NCBI GenBank assembly: GCA_002421905.1
Contig: DISK01000010.1
Span: 62,001 to 126,000, forward strand
Source: Micavibrio sp. UBA6212
GTDB taxonomy: Bacteria > Pseudomonadota > Alphaproteobacteria > Micavibrionales > Micavibrionaceae
Direction of reading: 5' to 3'
Length of the DNA: 64,000 bases
Shown here: positions 18,179-28,036 of the stretch, piece after piece
Numbering within the stretch: the first letter of the stretch is position 1
Layout of the letters: each line of letters opens with the position of its first letter
Notes under the pieces: model-generated
What the model was told of the DNA's origin: nothing
What the model saw: only the letters and a program-made list of their open reading frames with translations
Databases searched by the model: none
Position numbers and translations under genes: made by a program

Positions 18179-20791
18179 CTACACCCCTATGATCTTGCTG
18201 GTGATCTCATAACTGTTAGGTGATAAACCATCTTGATTAATAATTTCTTTCATTACCTCTAAAATCATACTTTGCCGTTCAGAATTGAAGCGTTTCCAGT
18301 CCCTGAGCGACGTCAATAAGCGGGAAGCAATTTGTGGATTAACGGGATCGAGTATTTTAATAAATTCACCAAATAATTTATAACCACTTCCATCCATGGC
18401 ATGGAATACCACGGGATTATGCATCGTCATGGCTCCAAAAACAGATCTAACTCGATTAGGATTTTTTATATTGAAATCAGGATGTTGTGCCAGATTTTTT
18501 ATATCTTCTATGGCGTTTGGACGAACGGCTCTGGCTTGTGCCGAGAACCATTTGTCAATTACCAATGGGTACGTTTGATATTCTTTATAAAAATGTTCAA
18601 GTACATCGTCGCGATCAGAACTTTGTGTGTCAATCAAAGCATTTACGGCCATCATTCGGTCGGTCATATTGTTGGCATTGAAGTAATGTGCGCGCGCCAG
18701 CTTTGTTGCGTCTTCGTCACCACGACAAGTCAATAGAGAAAGAACAACAGACTTCAGGCTGCGCTCTGCCATTGATTGAGGATCGGGAGAAAAATCTTTG
18801 ATAATACTTAAGCGATAATACAGCTCTTTCAACAAATCATGACATTCATCAAGAATATCAAACTTGATCCGATTGGTAACCAAATGGATGTGATCAGGAT
18901 CAATGATCTGTCGCTCTTGAGAAATAATTGAGAAATGTGGAAGAGCCAGCATTCGGGCTATCAAAGCCAAATCATTTTGGTCTTCCATGGCTTGGCGAAT
19001 CAGCATTGTAACAGTTTCAAGATACGCACGGTCGGTAACAACCATATGCCCTGACTCGACCATATCAATCATTCGGTTGATTAAACGTAGTGATAAAATC
19101 TGGGAAGACTCCCACCTATTAAACCCATCTGTATCGTGAACCATCAGGAAGCGCAGGTCGTCTTCTGATAAGTCTGTGGCTAGCCTGATAGGGGCAGAAA
19201 AGTTCCGGAGAATAGAAGGGGTGGGACGTGAAGATATATTTTCAAAAATAAAATCTTCCGATTTTTCTCTCAAATGGAGAATTTGCGTCGGAACAATCTC
19301 GTCGCCGTTATTATTCAGCAACCCGACAGCAACAGGAATATGCATAGGGGATTTTGAAGTCTGTCCTGGGCTGTCAGGAATATGTTGTGATAAAGAAAGC
19401 GTGAAACGTTTTTGTTTTTCATCATAATGCGTTTTTGCAGTTACTTCTGGAGTCCCCGCTTGTGAGTACCACAATTTGAACTGGGTCAAATCAAGGCCAG
19501 ATGAATCCTCCATACATTTGACAAAATCATCACAAGTGACGGCTTGTCCGTCGAAACGATTAAAATAAAGATCTGTGGCCTCACGATATTTCTCGGCCCC
19601 CAATAAAGTGGCTTGCATACGAACAACTTCCGCACCCTTTTCATAGACGGTGGTGGTATAGAAATTATTGATTTCGATATACTGATCCGGGCGAACAGGA
19701 TGTGCTAGAGGGCCGCTATCTTCAGGAAACTGCATACTGCGCAGCCCCTCCACATCATCAATACGTTGAACCGATCGAGAATTCATGTCCGCAGAGAATT
19801 CCTGATCCCTGAAGACAGTCAAACCTTCTTTCAAGGATAGTTGGAACCAATCACGACATGTAACACGGTTGCCAGTCCAGTTGTGGAAATACTCGTGGCC
19901 GATAACGCTTTCAACACGATAGAAGTCCATATCGGTAGCTGTTTCAGGGTGGGCAAGAACTAGGGCCGTATTGAAAATATTCAGGGAAGTATTTTCCATC
20001 GCCCCCATATTAAAATCACTGACTGCAACAATATTAAACCGATCTAGTTCATATTCGCGGCCATAAGTATCTTCATCCCATTTCATGGATTTTTTCAAAG
20101 AGTCGATGGCATGATAACATTGGGACTGATCCCCATCACGAACGTATATTCGCAAGTCAACCTTGCGGCCTGATCTGGTTATAAATTGATCACGAATAAA
20201 TTGTAGCTTTCCTGCCACCAAAGCAAAAAGATAACAGGGTTTAGGGAAGGGGTCATGCCAGACAGCATAATGGCGGCCATTCCCCAGATCATCTTCTTCA
20301 ACCAGATTGCCGTTGGAAAGGAGAACAGGAAAATCCTTTTTGGAGGCCTCAATTTTTGTTGTGAACACGGTCATAACATCGGGTCGATCCTGAAAATAGG
20401 TTATGCGCCGAAATCCTTGCGCCTCACATTGCGTACAGTAGCAATCCCCTGATTTATAGAGACCTTCCAGAGCCGTATTCTGAGCAGGATCAAATTTCGT
20501 AACAATTTCCAGTAAGAAAGATTCCGGAACATTGATCAATGTCAGAGTACTCTCACTTCGCACAAAATCAGGAACATCATCGCCGTTAATGCGAACAGCA
20601 GCGAGATCCATATGTTCTCCATCAAGGACAAGATTTTGTGCCGCCGGGTTTGAGCGTTGGTAATGTGTTTTGGAGGTGACTGTCGCTCCGTTTTCATCCA
20701 GAAAAACATCCAAATCTATCCGCCCGACCTTAAAATCCGGAGCTTTGTAATCTTTGAGAAAAACGGTTTCGGGGGCCATTTCTGTGCGCAT
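18179..20791 (-). CDS. pepN: Aminopeptidase N
   Basis: 870 residues of an M1 zinc aminopeptidase. GAMEN is present (MGAMENTSLN), the zinc site is HEYFHNW followed 18 residues later by the Glu of KEGLTVF, and the C-terminal half is the long helical domain of E. coli-type PepN. It trims N-terminal residues from peptides in the cytosol. ATG 20791 was chosen over an upstream ATG at 20827 because GGAAGGA lies in position and conservation begins there. It heads the pepN-pta-ackA-rnhB-DUF3592 run. Confidence 0.93.
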   Translation of the reverse strand: MRTEMAPETVFLKDYKAPDFKVGRIDLDVFLDENGATVTSKTHYQRSNPAAQNLVLDGEHMDLAAVRINGDDVPDFVRSESTLTLINVPESFLLEIVTKFDPAQNTALEGLYKSGDCYCTQCEAQGFRRITYFQDRPDVMTVFTTKIEASKKDFPVLLSNGNLVEEDDLGNGRHYAVWHDPFPKPCYLFALVAGKLQFIRDQFITRSGRKVDLRIYVRDGDQSQCYHAIDSLKKSMKWDEDTYGREYELDRFNIVAVSDFNMGAMENTSLNIFNTALVLAHPETATDMDFYRVESVIGHEYFHNWTGNRVTCRDWFQLSLKEGLTVFRDQEFSADMNSRSVQRIDDVEGLRSMQFPEDSGPLAHPVRPDQYIEINNFYTTTVYEKGAEVVRMQATLLGAEKYREATDLYFNRFDGQAVTCDDFVKCMEDSSGLDLTQFKLWYSQAGTPEVTAKTHYDEKQKRFTLSLSQHIPDSPGQTSKSPMHIPVAVGLLNNNGDEIVPTQILHLREKSEDFIFENISSRPTPSILRNFSAPIRLATDLSEDDLRFLMVHDTDGFNRWESSQILSLRLINRMIDMVESGHMVVTDRAYLETVTMLIRQAMEDQNDLALIARMLALPHFSIISQERQIIDPDHIHLVTNRIKFDILDECHDLLKELYYRLSIIKDFSPDPQSMAERSLKSVVLSLLTCRGDEDATKLARAHYFNANNMTDRMMAVNALIDTQSSDRDDVLEHFYKEYQTYPLVIDKWFSAQARAVRPNAIEDIKNLAQHPDFNIKNPNRVRSVFGAMTMHNPVVFHAMDGSGYKLFGEFIKILDPVNPQIASRLLTSLRDWKRFNSERQSMILEVMKEIINQDGLSPNSYEITSKIIGV

Positions 20792-20828
20792 TAAAGAGAA
20801 TCCTTCCAATATAATTAGAAGCATCAAT

Positions 20829-20857
20829 AGTATAGGTCAGAAAACCCTTATTCAACT
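20829..20857 (-). promoter_or_regulatory. Possible pepN promoter
   Basis: On the minus strand AGTTGA (20852-20857) and TATACT (20829-20834) are 17 bases apart, 38 bases before the pepN start. The -10 is good and the -35 weak. The rest of the 155-base gap to secA shows only GAGTTA/TAACTC repeats (20870-20900) without a proper U-tract. Confidence 0.4.
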
Positions 20858-20946
20858 AGTTACTCCTTATAACTCAATTTTTCAGAGTTAGGGGGAGTTA
20901 CGAAAAAGAGATGTTTGTGGCACCAGAATCAAGGCTCCAATGACTG

Positions 20947-23682
20947 TTACTCGATCTTCCCGTGGCAATATTTGAACTTTTTACCGGATCCACAAGGGCA
21001 AAGCGCGTTACGGGGAACGTTTCCCTCCCATGTGCTCGGATCGTCAGCATTAAAACGTTTGCGGAATTGAATAGTGTTATTCGAATCATTCTCCGATGAT
21101 TGGCTTCCATTTTCTAAAGCAGGGTCGGAGCGGGTCAGTTTGGCCTGTTCTTCTTCCTTGGCGCGTTGCTGTTCTAGCATGCGTTGATATGTTTGCTCAT
21201 CAATATTGATCTCAATAATGCTTAATTGTTGGACAATTGAGTTTCGCAGACGGGTCATCATGTCTGCAAACAGATTGAAAGCCTCGGATTTGTATTCGTT
21301 GAGTGGATCACGTTGAGCGAAGGCTCTCAAATTAATGCCTTGGCGTAAATGGTCAAGATGTAACAAATGCTCTTTCCAATGCTGATCCAACAAACGGAGT
21401 ACAAAGGATTTTTCAATGTGATTAAAGAATGCATCCCCAGCTTGCTTACGTTTATCAGACATTTTCTCATTAGAAGCGGCGATGACGCGGTCAATGATTT
21501 CTTCGTCAGCAATCCCTTCTTCCTTTGCCCAGACATCCATTGGAAGATCAAGTCCCAGAATATTTTGCAATTCGACTTTTAGTCCCGAAACATTCCATTG
21601 TTCGGCATAGGCATGAGGAGGGATAGCCAAAGCGACTTGTTCACGAATGACATCATGGCGCATATCATCAATCATATCTGTAACGGTTTCAGACGCCATG
21701 ATCTCATGGCGTTGCTCATAAATAACTTTCCGTTGGTCATTCATCACATTGTCAAATTTCAGCAAATTTTTACGAATTTCATAGTTATGCTGCTCAACAC
21801 GCGTTTGTGCGCGTTCCAATGCTTTAGACAGCCACGGATGCGTAAGAGCCTCACCGTCCTTTAACCCTATGGATTTATTGGATAAGACTGCCTCTAATGC
21901 ATCTGGAGAGAAAATTCTCATCAAATCATCTTGGGTAGAGAGGAAAAAGATCGAGGCCCCAGGGTCACCCTGACGTCCAGAACGCCCACGCAACTGATTA
22001 TCAATCCGTCGTGACTCATGGCGTTCTGTTCCGACAACATACAACCCACCAGCTTGCAATACGATTTCTCTATCACGGGCAATTTCTTCATGGATTTTGA
22101 TTTCCATTTCTTTGCGTTTTTCCGGGGAAGCATCTGCTGGAATTTCTTCCTCACAACGCATAGCGAAATTGCCACCGAGCTGAATATCCGTACCACGGCC
22201 AGCCATGTTGGTGGCAATTGTAACTGCACCGGGACGCCCCGCTTGTGCGATAATACCTGCTTCACTTTCATGATAGCGCGCGTTCAAAACCTTGTGCGGG
22301 ATTTTCTCTTTTTTCAGACGAGCCGCCAAAGATTCCGATTTTTCAATCGATACTGTTCCCACCAGAACAGGTTGTTTGCGGGCGTGGCATTCGTGGATCA
22401 GGGAAATAATAGCAACTTCCTTATCGGCAATTGACTTATGAATCTTGTCATTATGGTCAATACGGGCAACAGGAACATTGGTTGGAACTTCAACTACACC
22501 CAATTTATAGATGTCCATAAATTCGGAAGCTTCGGTTAATGCCGTACCGGTCATGCCTGCCAATTTCGGATAAAGCCGAAAATAATTCTGGAAGGTGATG
22601 GAAGCAAGGGTTTGGTTTTCATTCTGGATCTTGACCTTTTCCTTGGCTTCCAGAGCTTGGTGTAGCCCTTCAGAATAGCGGCGGCCATCCATCATCCGGC
22701 CAGTGAACTCGTCAATAATAATAACTTTATCATCCTTGACGATGTAATCTGTGTCCCGAGAGAAAAGTTTGTGGGCGCGCAGCGCCTGATTTGTATGGTG
22801 AACCAGAGAGATGTTTTGGGCATCATACAACCCGCCTGAGGTCAAAAGCCCTGCCTCGACTAGCAGATTTTCAATATGCTCGACACCACTTTCAGTCAAT
22901 ATAACTGTCTTGGCTTTTTCATCCTTCTCAAAATCATTATCTTCGAGTTTGGGAATTAGATTATCTACCGAGATATACATGTCAGTGGCGCTCTCGGCGG
23001 GGCCGGAAATAATCAATGGGGTACGCGCCTCATCAATCAAAATAGAGTCAACTTCATCCACAATAGCAAAATTGAAAGGGCGTTGAGCCATATCGGACAG
23101 ATTATATTTCATGTTGTCACGAAGGTAATCAAACCCGAACTCATTATTGGTTCCATAGGTGACATCTGCGGCATAGGCAGCCTTGCGGTCTTCATCTTTC
23201 ATATTGGATAGGATGCATCCAACACTTAGTCCAAGCCACTTATAGAGTTGCCCCATCCATTCGGAGTCACGCTTGGCCAGATAATCATTCACTGTTACAA
23301 CATGAACACCTTTGCCTGAAATAGCATTCAGATAGACGGGCAGGGTGGCCATCAATGTCTTACCCTCACCTGTACGCATCTCTGCAATTTTACCTTGATG
23401 CAAAACCAAGCCACCGATCAACTGCACATCGAAATGGCGCATTCCGAAGACGCGGCGCGAAGCCTCTCTAACGGTTGCAAAGGCATCATTAAGGATATCA
23501 TCCAGCTTTGCTCCATTAGCCAACTGCTCACGAAATTCATTGGTCTTATTTTTCAGCTCATCATCACTTAAAGATGTGTATTGATCTTCCAGAGTATTTA
23601 TTGCCATAACTGTTGGGCGGAGATTTTTGATAACGCGATCGTTGCTGGAGCCAAAAATTTTGGTGGCAAAGTTTAAGAGCAT
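20947..23682 (-). CDS. secA: Preprotein translocase ATPase SecA
   Basis: 911 residues. NBD1 has Walker [10 protein letters not shown] and the DEVD box ([16 protein letters not shown]). NBD2 has [10 protein letters not shown] and the RGRSGRQGD arginine finger. The helical scaffold and wing domains follow, and the C-terminal zinc-binding SEC-C motif [13 protein letters not shown] is complete. It drives export of unfolded proteins through SecYEG and docks SecB by its zinc tail. It is divergent from the parvulin gene, a conserved pair in the group. AAAAGGA is the ribosome binding site. Confidence 0.97.
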   Translation of the reverse strand: MLLNFATKIFGSSNDRVIKNLRPTVMAINTLEDQYTSLSDDELKNKTNEFREQLANGAKLDDILNDAFATVREASRRVFGMRHFDVQLIGGLVLHQGKIAEMRTGEGKTLMATLPVYLNAISGKGVHVVTVNDYLAKRDSEWMGQLYKWLGLSVGCILSNMKDEDRKAAYAADVTYGTNNEFGFDYLRDNMKYNLSDMAQRPFNFAIVDEVDSILIDEARTPLIISGPAESATDMYISVDNLIPKLEDNDFEKDEKAKTVILTESGVEHIENLLVEAGLLTSGGLYDAQNISLVHHTNQALRAHKLFSRDTDYIVKDDKVIIIDEFTGRMMDGRRYSEGLHQALEAKEKVKIQNENQTLASITFQNYFRLYPKLAGMTGTALTEASEFMDIYKLGVVEVPTNVPVARIDHNDKIHKSIADKEVAIISLIHECHARKQPVLVGTVSIEKSESLAARLKKEKIPHKVLNARYHESEAGIIAQAGRPGAVTIATNMAGRGTDIQLGGNFAMRCEEEIPADASPEKRKEMEIKIHEEIARDREIVLQAGGLYVVGTERHESRRIDNQLRGRSGRQGDPGASIFFLSTQDDLMRIFSPDALEAVLSNKSIGLKDGEALTHPWLSKALERAQTRVEQHNYEIRKNLLKFDNVMNDQRKVIYEQRHEIMASETVTDMIDDMRHDVIREQVALAIPPHAYAEQWNVSGLKVELQNILGLDLPMDVWAKEEGIADEEIIDRVIAASNEKMSDKRKQAGDAFFNHIEKSFVLRLLDQHWKEHLLHLDHLRQGINLRAFAQRDPLNEYKSEAFNLFADMMTRLRNSIVQQLSIIEINIDEQTYQRMLEQQRAKEEEQAKLTRSDPALENGSQSSENDSNNTIQFRKRFNADDPSTWEGNVPRNALCPCGSGKKFKYCHGKIE

Positions 23683-23711
23683 AATGAATCAATTCCTTTT
23701 CGTAACGCATC

Positions 23712-23740
23712 CATATAAGCATTTCAGGCGCTCAGGTCAA
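23712..23740 (-). promoter_or_regulatory. Predicted secA promoter
   Basis: On the minus strand TTGACC (23735-23740) is followed after exactly 17 bases by TATATG (23712-23717), about 30 bases before the secA start codon. This is the best sigma70 match in the 253-base divergent gap. No equally good plus-strand promoter for the parvulin gene was found. Confidence 0.5.
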
Positions 23741-23935
23741 TGAAATGGCTATAGTTTTGCGCTGGATTTTGATGGAGTTATTAGTGTGATTTAGGACAGA
23801 AGATTTTAAGCCAAAATAACGCCAAAAAAAGATAACTTACCCTCTTGCGTCTAGGGGGGATATGTGAGCAAATACGTCGCATATTAAGTGGGGGGCTTAG
23901 TTTCCCTAATATTTAATTTTTCAAAAGAGGTAGCA

Positions 23936-24961
23936 ATGAACAAGACATTTCTCGGTTTGGCAATCGCCATACTCGTAGCCGCAGGTGCGGGATATGGTGT
24001 TTATTCAAATATGACAAGTGCAGGCAGTGCCGATATGGTTTCCGCTGCGCCTGAAACAACATCATCCACCGAAGCTCCAGCATCAACTGAAGAGGTTGTT
24101 GCCGCATCAGAAACAGCAGCTGCAACCGAGCCAGCATCGGCCTCGGCAACAGAGCCTGCAGATACAAATAAAGATAACCCTGTTGTGGCAATCGTTGATG
24201 GAAATAACATCAACCGTTCTGATGTTTTGGACTTCATGGCGACATTACCCCCACAAATGCAGAAAATTCCACCACAAAGTATATTCCCGATGGTGCTTCA
24301 ACAAGTCGTCAATGCAAAAATCGTTGACGAGAAAGCTGCAAAAGCAAATATCGAGAGCGACCCTGAATATGCGAAGCAAATGGCTTTGGCAAAAACCCAG
24401 ATCATTCGTGCGATTTATGCTGAACAGCAAATCGAAGCCAATTACAAAGAGGCTGATACCAAAAAGGCATATGATGAAATGGTTGCCGGTCTTCCAAAAG
24501 TTGATGAAGTTAAAGCTTCACATATTCTGGTTGATGATGAAGCAAAAGCAAAAGAAATCATCGCCAAGTTGGATCAAGGGGCAGATTTCTCTGCTTTGGC
24601 CAAAGAATATTCCAAGGATAAGTCCAATGCCGAAAATGGTGGTGATCTTGGGTATTTTGCGCAGGCTGATATGGTTAAGGAATTTGCAGATTCTGCATTT
24701 GCCTTGAAAAAAGGAGCCTACACAACTTCACCGGTGAAAACCCAATTTGGATATCACGTTATTCTGTCGGGAGACAAGCGCGCACGTCCAGCTCCAGCCT
24801 ATGATGATGTAAAACAGGAGTTGCAGGCAAAAGTTAAACGCGATCTTCTGAATAAAATGATGGAAGAATGGCGCAATAGTGCCAAAGTCCAAGAGTTTGA
24901 TTATAACGGTGAGCCAATAGCCGCAGTCAAAAGCCCGGATGATGAGAAAGCCTCTGAATAG
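23936..24961 (+). CDS. Periplasmic parvulin-type peptidyl-prolyl isomerase
   Basis: 341 residues from ATG 23936, chosen because AAGAGGTAGCA lies just before it; an upstream in-frame ATG at 23888 lacks this. An N-terminal signal-anchor (about 5-22) precedes an Ala/Thr/Glu-rich low-complexity linker (30-80) and a SurA/PrsA-like helical segment. The rotamase domain (about 190-290) contains VKASHILVDDE, GGDLGYF and TQFGYHVI. It assists folding of exported proteins, consistent with its place opposite secA. A terminator follows. Confidence 0.88.
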   Translation: MNKTFLGLAIAILVAAGAGYGVYSNMTSAGSADMVSAAPETTSSTEAPASTEEVVAASETAAATEPASASATEPADTNKDNPVVAIVDGNNINRSDVLDFMATLPPQMQKIPPQSIFPMVLQQVVNAKIVDEKAAKANIESDPEYAKQMALAKTQIIRAIYAEQQIEANYKEADTKKAYDEMVAGLPKVDEVKASHILVDDEAKAKEIIAKLDQGADFSALAKEYSKDKSNAENGGDLGYFAQADMVKEFADSAFALKKGAYTTSPVKTQFGYHVILSGDKRARPAPAYDDVKQELQAKVKRDLLNKMMEEWRNSAKVQEFDYNGEPIAAVKSPDDEKASE

Positions 24962-24990
24962 GTATTTGGTATAGTAAGAGAATAGATTTC

Positions 24991-25023
24991 AAAAGCCTCT
25001 CTGCTATAGTAGAGAGGCTTTTT
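24991..25023 (+). terminator. Intrinsic terminator after the parvulin gene
   Basis: AAGCCTCTCT (24993-25002) pairs with AGAGAGGCTT (25011-25020) across an 8-base loop and is followed by TTT. It lies 30 bases after the stop codon. The A-run before the stem could make it bidirectional. Confidence 0.8.
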
Positions 25024-25065
25024 ATATGGAGACACATAATAGAATTCAAAGCAGGAAAGTTTGAG

Positions 25066-25524
25066 ATGAGCTATAAAATGAGCTGTGCGGAAGCTCTGGC
25101 CGCCCCACCACCGGATATGCCAACAAAAAAAATTATATTGGTAGCTGCTGCCGCTCTGATTGACCGAAAGAAAAGAGTTCTGGTTGCTCAAAGACCTGAA
25201 GGAAAATCCATGGCAGGTCTATGGGAATTTCCAGGCGGGAAACTGGAAGCGGGTGAAGTTCCAGAATATGCTCTGATGCGTGAATTACGGGAGGAACTTG
25301 GCATTGAAACACGCCCTTGCGGAATGTTTCCTGTGGGCTTTGCATCGCACAACTATCCGGAATTTCACTTGATAATGCCACTTTTTGCAATTCGTGTCTG
25401 GAGAGAGGAGCCCCAGCCAAAAGAAGGACAAGCCCTTCAATGGCTGCCGGTTCAGGACTTATATAGCCTCTCAATGCCTGAAGCTGACAAACCTCTAATT
25501 TCACAACTGGAAGCCAACATATAA
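25066..25524 (+). CDS. mutT: NUDIX hydrolase, MutT-like (8-oxo-dGTP diphosphatase)
   Basis: 152 residues. The NUDIX box GKLEAGEVPEYALMRELREE with following LGI fits Gx5Ex7REUxEExGU. The upstream GLWEFPGG and the strands before it match MutT-type sanitising enzymes. The N-terminus is uncertain: the first 20 residues are not part of the fold, and ATG 25066 or 25078 or a downstream Met could be used. In many alphaproteobacteria mutT follows argJ behind the parvulin gene; argJ is absent here. Confidence 0.82.
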   Translation: MSYKMSCAEALAAPPPDMPTKKIILVAAAALIDRKKRVLVAQRPEGKSMAGLWEFPGGKLEAGEVPEYALMRELREELGIETRPCGMFPVGFASHNYPEFHLIMPLFAIRVWREEPQPKEGQALQWLPVQDLYSLSMPEADKPLISQLEANI

Positions 25525-25542
25525 AACGCATATACTATTTTC

Positions 25543-26301
25543 ATGTACCGTTCGATTTATGACTTAAAAGATTTTTACAATTCTCCCAGTGGTATTTTGG
25601 TGAGACGTGTCGTGGGTCGCCAAATTCGTAACTGGTGGGACGATGTACAAGATATGCGTGTTATAGGAATTGGATATACCACACCCTATCTAAATATGTT
25701 TCTAGAGGAATCAGATCGGACGATTTCTATTTCTCCTGCCGGCCAAGGAATTTATCCGTGGCCGGAAAATGCAGATAATCTTGCAACTTTAGCAGAAGAG
25801 TCCGAACTTCCCCTTGAGACCAATTCAGTTGACCGTGTATTGCTGGTACATTCTTTGGAACATGCGGAATTGTTGAGATCGAACTTGCAGGAAATATGGC
25901 GTGTTCTTAAAAGTAATGGGCGCTTGATAGTCATTACCCCAAATCGACGAGGACTTTGGTCTCGCGCCGAATGGTCACCTTTTGGGCAAGGTACCCCGTA
26001 TTCGCGTGAACAGCTGCGCTTTTTCCTGCGAGACAATTTGTTCGTTTATGAGCGCTCAACTTGCGTCCTTTATACTCCACCTTTAAGATGGAATATTGTT
26101 CGCAACAGCTCCGAAACTCTGGAAAAATACCTGCCGTGGATTTTACCCGGCATGGGAGGTCTTCATATGGTAGAGGCCAGCAAACAAATCTACTCTGGTT
26201 TAACTCAGGCAGTTGAAAACCGTGTAATTGTACGGGGACGCCATGGTATTATTCCAAACGCAGTCCCTGATATGCGTTCACATGTTTCTAAGAAAGTATA
26301 A
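25543..26301 (+). CDS. SAM-dependent methyltransferase (type 11)
   Basis: 252 residues. The Rossmann nucleotide-binding strand is short and atypical (RVIGIGYTTPYL), and the LPLETNSVDRVLLVHSLEHAE block and LKSNGRLIVITPNRRG match Methyltransf_11. Substrate unknown. It lies 18 bases after mutT and 4 bases before the chorismate mutase gene, so the three appear co-transcribed. Related proteins occur at the same position in other alphaproteobacteria. Confidence 0.75.
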   Translation: MYRSIYDLKDFYNSPSGILVRRVVGRQIRNWWDDVQDMRVIGIGYTTPYLNMFLEESDRTISISPAGQGIYPWPENADNLATLAEESELPLETNSVDRVLLVHSLEHAELLRSNLQEIWRVLKSNGRLIVITPNRRGLWSRAEWSPFGQGTPYSREQLRFFLRDNLFVYERSTCVLYTPPLRWNIVRNSSETLEKYLPWILPGMGGLHMVEASKQIYSGLTQAVENRVIVRGRHGIIPNAVPDMRSHVSKKV

Positions 26302-26305
26302 TTGA

Positions 26306-27166
26306 ATGTATCAATCCTTGCCCCTTGATAAAATTCGTCAAAAAATCGACAGTCTTGATAACAATATCCATGATCTGCTTATGGAACGCGCAGACTTGAT
26401 TATGGCGATTTCAGAGGAAAAGAAGAAAGCCGGAATCCAGATTGTCCAGCCAGCTCGTGAAGCAAGAATGATTCGGCGCCTGATGGAACGTCACCGTGGC
26501 CCTCTACCTGAAGAGACTATTGTGCGAATTTGGCGTGAGCTTGTAAGTTCGGTTTCATTACTACAAACTGGTTTAAGCGTTGCTGTGTATGTCCCTAAAG
26601 ATACTCCGGAATATTGGGATATGGCGCGAGACTATTTCGGGAGCGTCCTTCCGATGCAACGAACGGACTCGGTTCAAAATGCCCTTTCTCTTGTGCATGA
26701 AGGAAAAGTAACCTTTGCGGTTTTGCCATACCCTGATATTGCAGATGTAGATGCATGGTGGGAAAAACTCATCGAAACCATTCGCAACGAAGAAGGGTTG
26801 TCTGTTATCCAAAGATTACCATATGGCGATAAAGAAAATTATGATTACGAACGACATCCTGCGTTGGTTATTGCCAATGCAAAATTCGGAGAGTCAGGTG
26901 ATGACTACTCCTTGATTGGAATTGTCAGTGAAGATGATATATCGCGGAGCAAGATCATGGAGGAAGTTGAAAGATCGGGGTTTGAGAACTGCCTCCTTTT
27001 CGGGGCGTCCCGCCATTTTATTTTTTGTTGTCATGACTATCTTACACCAGAAGATGACAGACTGGAAAAACTGAGAGAAGATCTTTCGTCTTTGGGTAAA
27101 ATTTATGTCAGCCCAATTGGGGGATATCCAGCCCCACTGGCTTATCACAATACTTCAGGAAAATAG
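26306..27166 (+). CDS. AroQ-type chorismate mutase with long C-terminal region
   Basis: 286 residues. The N-terminal 90 residues form the all-helical chorismate mutase domain (LDKIRQKIDSLDNNIHDLLMERADL, then REARMIRRL and a final helix), which turns chorismate into prephenate. The remaining 190 residues, with strands such as KVTFAVLPYPD, have an unclear role and resemble the C-terminal part of alphaproteobacterial proteins of this size. The usual downstream aminotransferase (hisC) and prephenate dehydrogenase genes are missing; it ends 6 bases from the convergent DUF2125 gene. Confidence 0.82.
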   Translation: MYQSLPLDKIRQKIDSLDNNIHDLLMERADLIMAISEEKKKAGIQIVQPAREARMIRRLMERHRGPLPEETIVRIWRELVSSVSLLQTGLSVAVYVPKDTPEYWDMARDYFGSVLPMQRTDSVQNALSLVHEGKVTFAVLPYPDIADVDAWWEKLIETIRNEEGLSVIQRLPYGDKENYDYERHPALVIANAKFGESGDDYSLIGIVSEDDISRSKIMEEVERSGFENCLLFGASRHFIFCCHDYLTPEDDRLEKLREDLSSLGKIYVSPIGGYPAPLAYHNTSGK

Positions 27167-27172
27167 TGTCCT

Positions 27173-28036
27173 CTATTCGGGAGGTAAAACCTTTCGTGTC
27201 AAATCTTCCTTTTTGGAAGGAGTACCTTGCCAGATGACGGGTGGGATTTGTCCGATTCTCATCGGGCCAATAAAAAGCCCGTTACTTTGGATGTAGAAGC
27301 CCGTTTCAAAATACTCCTCGCCACTTTGTTCATCCGTTTTAATAATCATTTTTAAGAATTTTTTGGCTATATCGAGACCTTTTTTCTCAATCTTTGTATT
27401 TTGTGCCAGGCGGTCAAATAGTTGATCCATCCCTTTAACTCGAGATTCAATTCTCAGATCTGGCTGTAAATCTTCGTCGAGTCCTAAAATCCCATGCCCA
27501 TCAACTGATACATCCTGAGAAACTACAAATAATTTATCAATAATGAATGGATCGTCCAGCTCCTGCCACTTTTTGATCTCGGCATATCGTGCATTTTTAG
27601 GTGTATGATAGGGTAGAGTGAAATTCATCAGCGCGTAATTAATCACAAGGCCGTTTCCACTTTGACGTTCAGATATAACCAACCCTTTTGGGGCTTCAAT
27701 ATACATGGTCAATCCAGTTAAGGGGAAACCAACGACATCGAGTTGTGGAATTTCGATTGCCACATCCGGATTTGCACCATTTCCTATATCCAGACGCCCG
27801 ACAATCATACCCGAAAAAGAAAATTTAGGCGGGGCAGGAAATCCGGAAACAACAGGTTTCTCACCTTGTATAAATACCTCCGGATGGTGAGGGAGATCAT
27901 CCCAGATAGCATCAATTTGGGCCTGCATATTTTTGGCAACCATACTCCACCCAGCGCTATAGGCCGCACCAACCAGAATAATAGCCCCCGCAGAAATACC
28001 CAATAAAACTAATATAAGTTTTTTTATTTTTTGCAT
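27173..28036 (-). CDS. DUF2125 envelope protein
   Basis: 287 residues. An N-terminal signal-anchor (about 6-28; AAYSAGWSMVA follows) is followed by a beta-rich extracytoplasmic domain with repeated short hydrophobic strands. The HPEVFIQGEKPVVSGFPAPPKFSFSG region is characteristic of DUF2125, a family largely confined to alphaproteobacteria with no assigned function. It overlaps the end of the plsC gene by 13 bases and probably shares its transcript. A role at the membrane or in lipid handling would fit the neighbour but is only inference. Confidence 0.78.
   Translation of the reverse strand: MQKIKKLILVLLGISAGAIILVGAAYSAGWSMVAKNMQAQIDAIWDDLPHHPEVFIQGEKPVVSGFPAPPKFSFSGMIVGRLDIGNGANPDVAIEIPQLDVVGFPLTGLTMYIEAPKGLVISERQSGNGLVINYALMNFTLPYHTPKNARYAEIKKWQELDDPFIIDKLFVVSQDVSVDGHGILGLDEDLQPDLRIESRVKGMDQLFDRLAQNTKIEKKGLDIAKKFLKMIIKTDEQSGEEYFETGFYIQSNGLFIGPMRIGQIPPVIWQGTPSKKEDLTRKVLPPE

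Noticed and set aside
20870..20900. TAACTC/GAGTTA repeats downstream of secA
   Set aside because: A 6-bp stem without a T-run in the secA direction is too weak for a terminator call.
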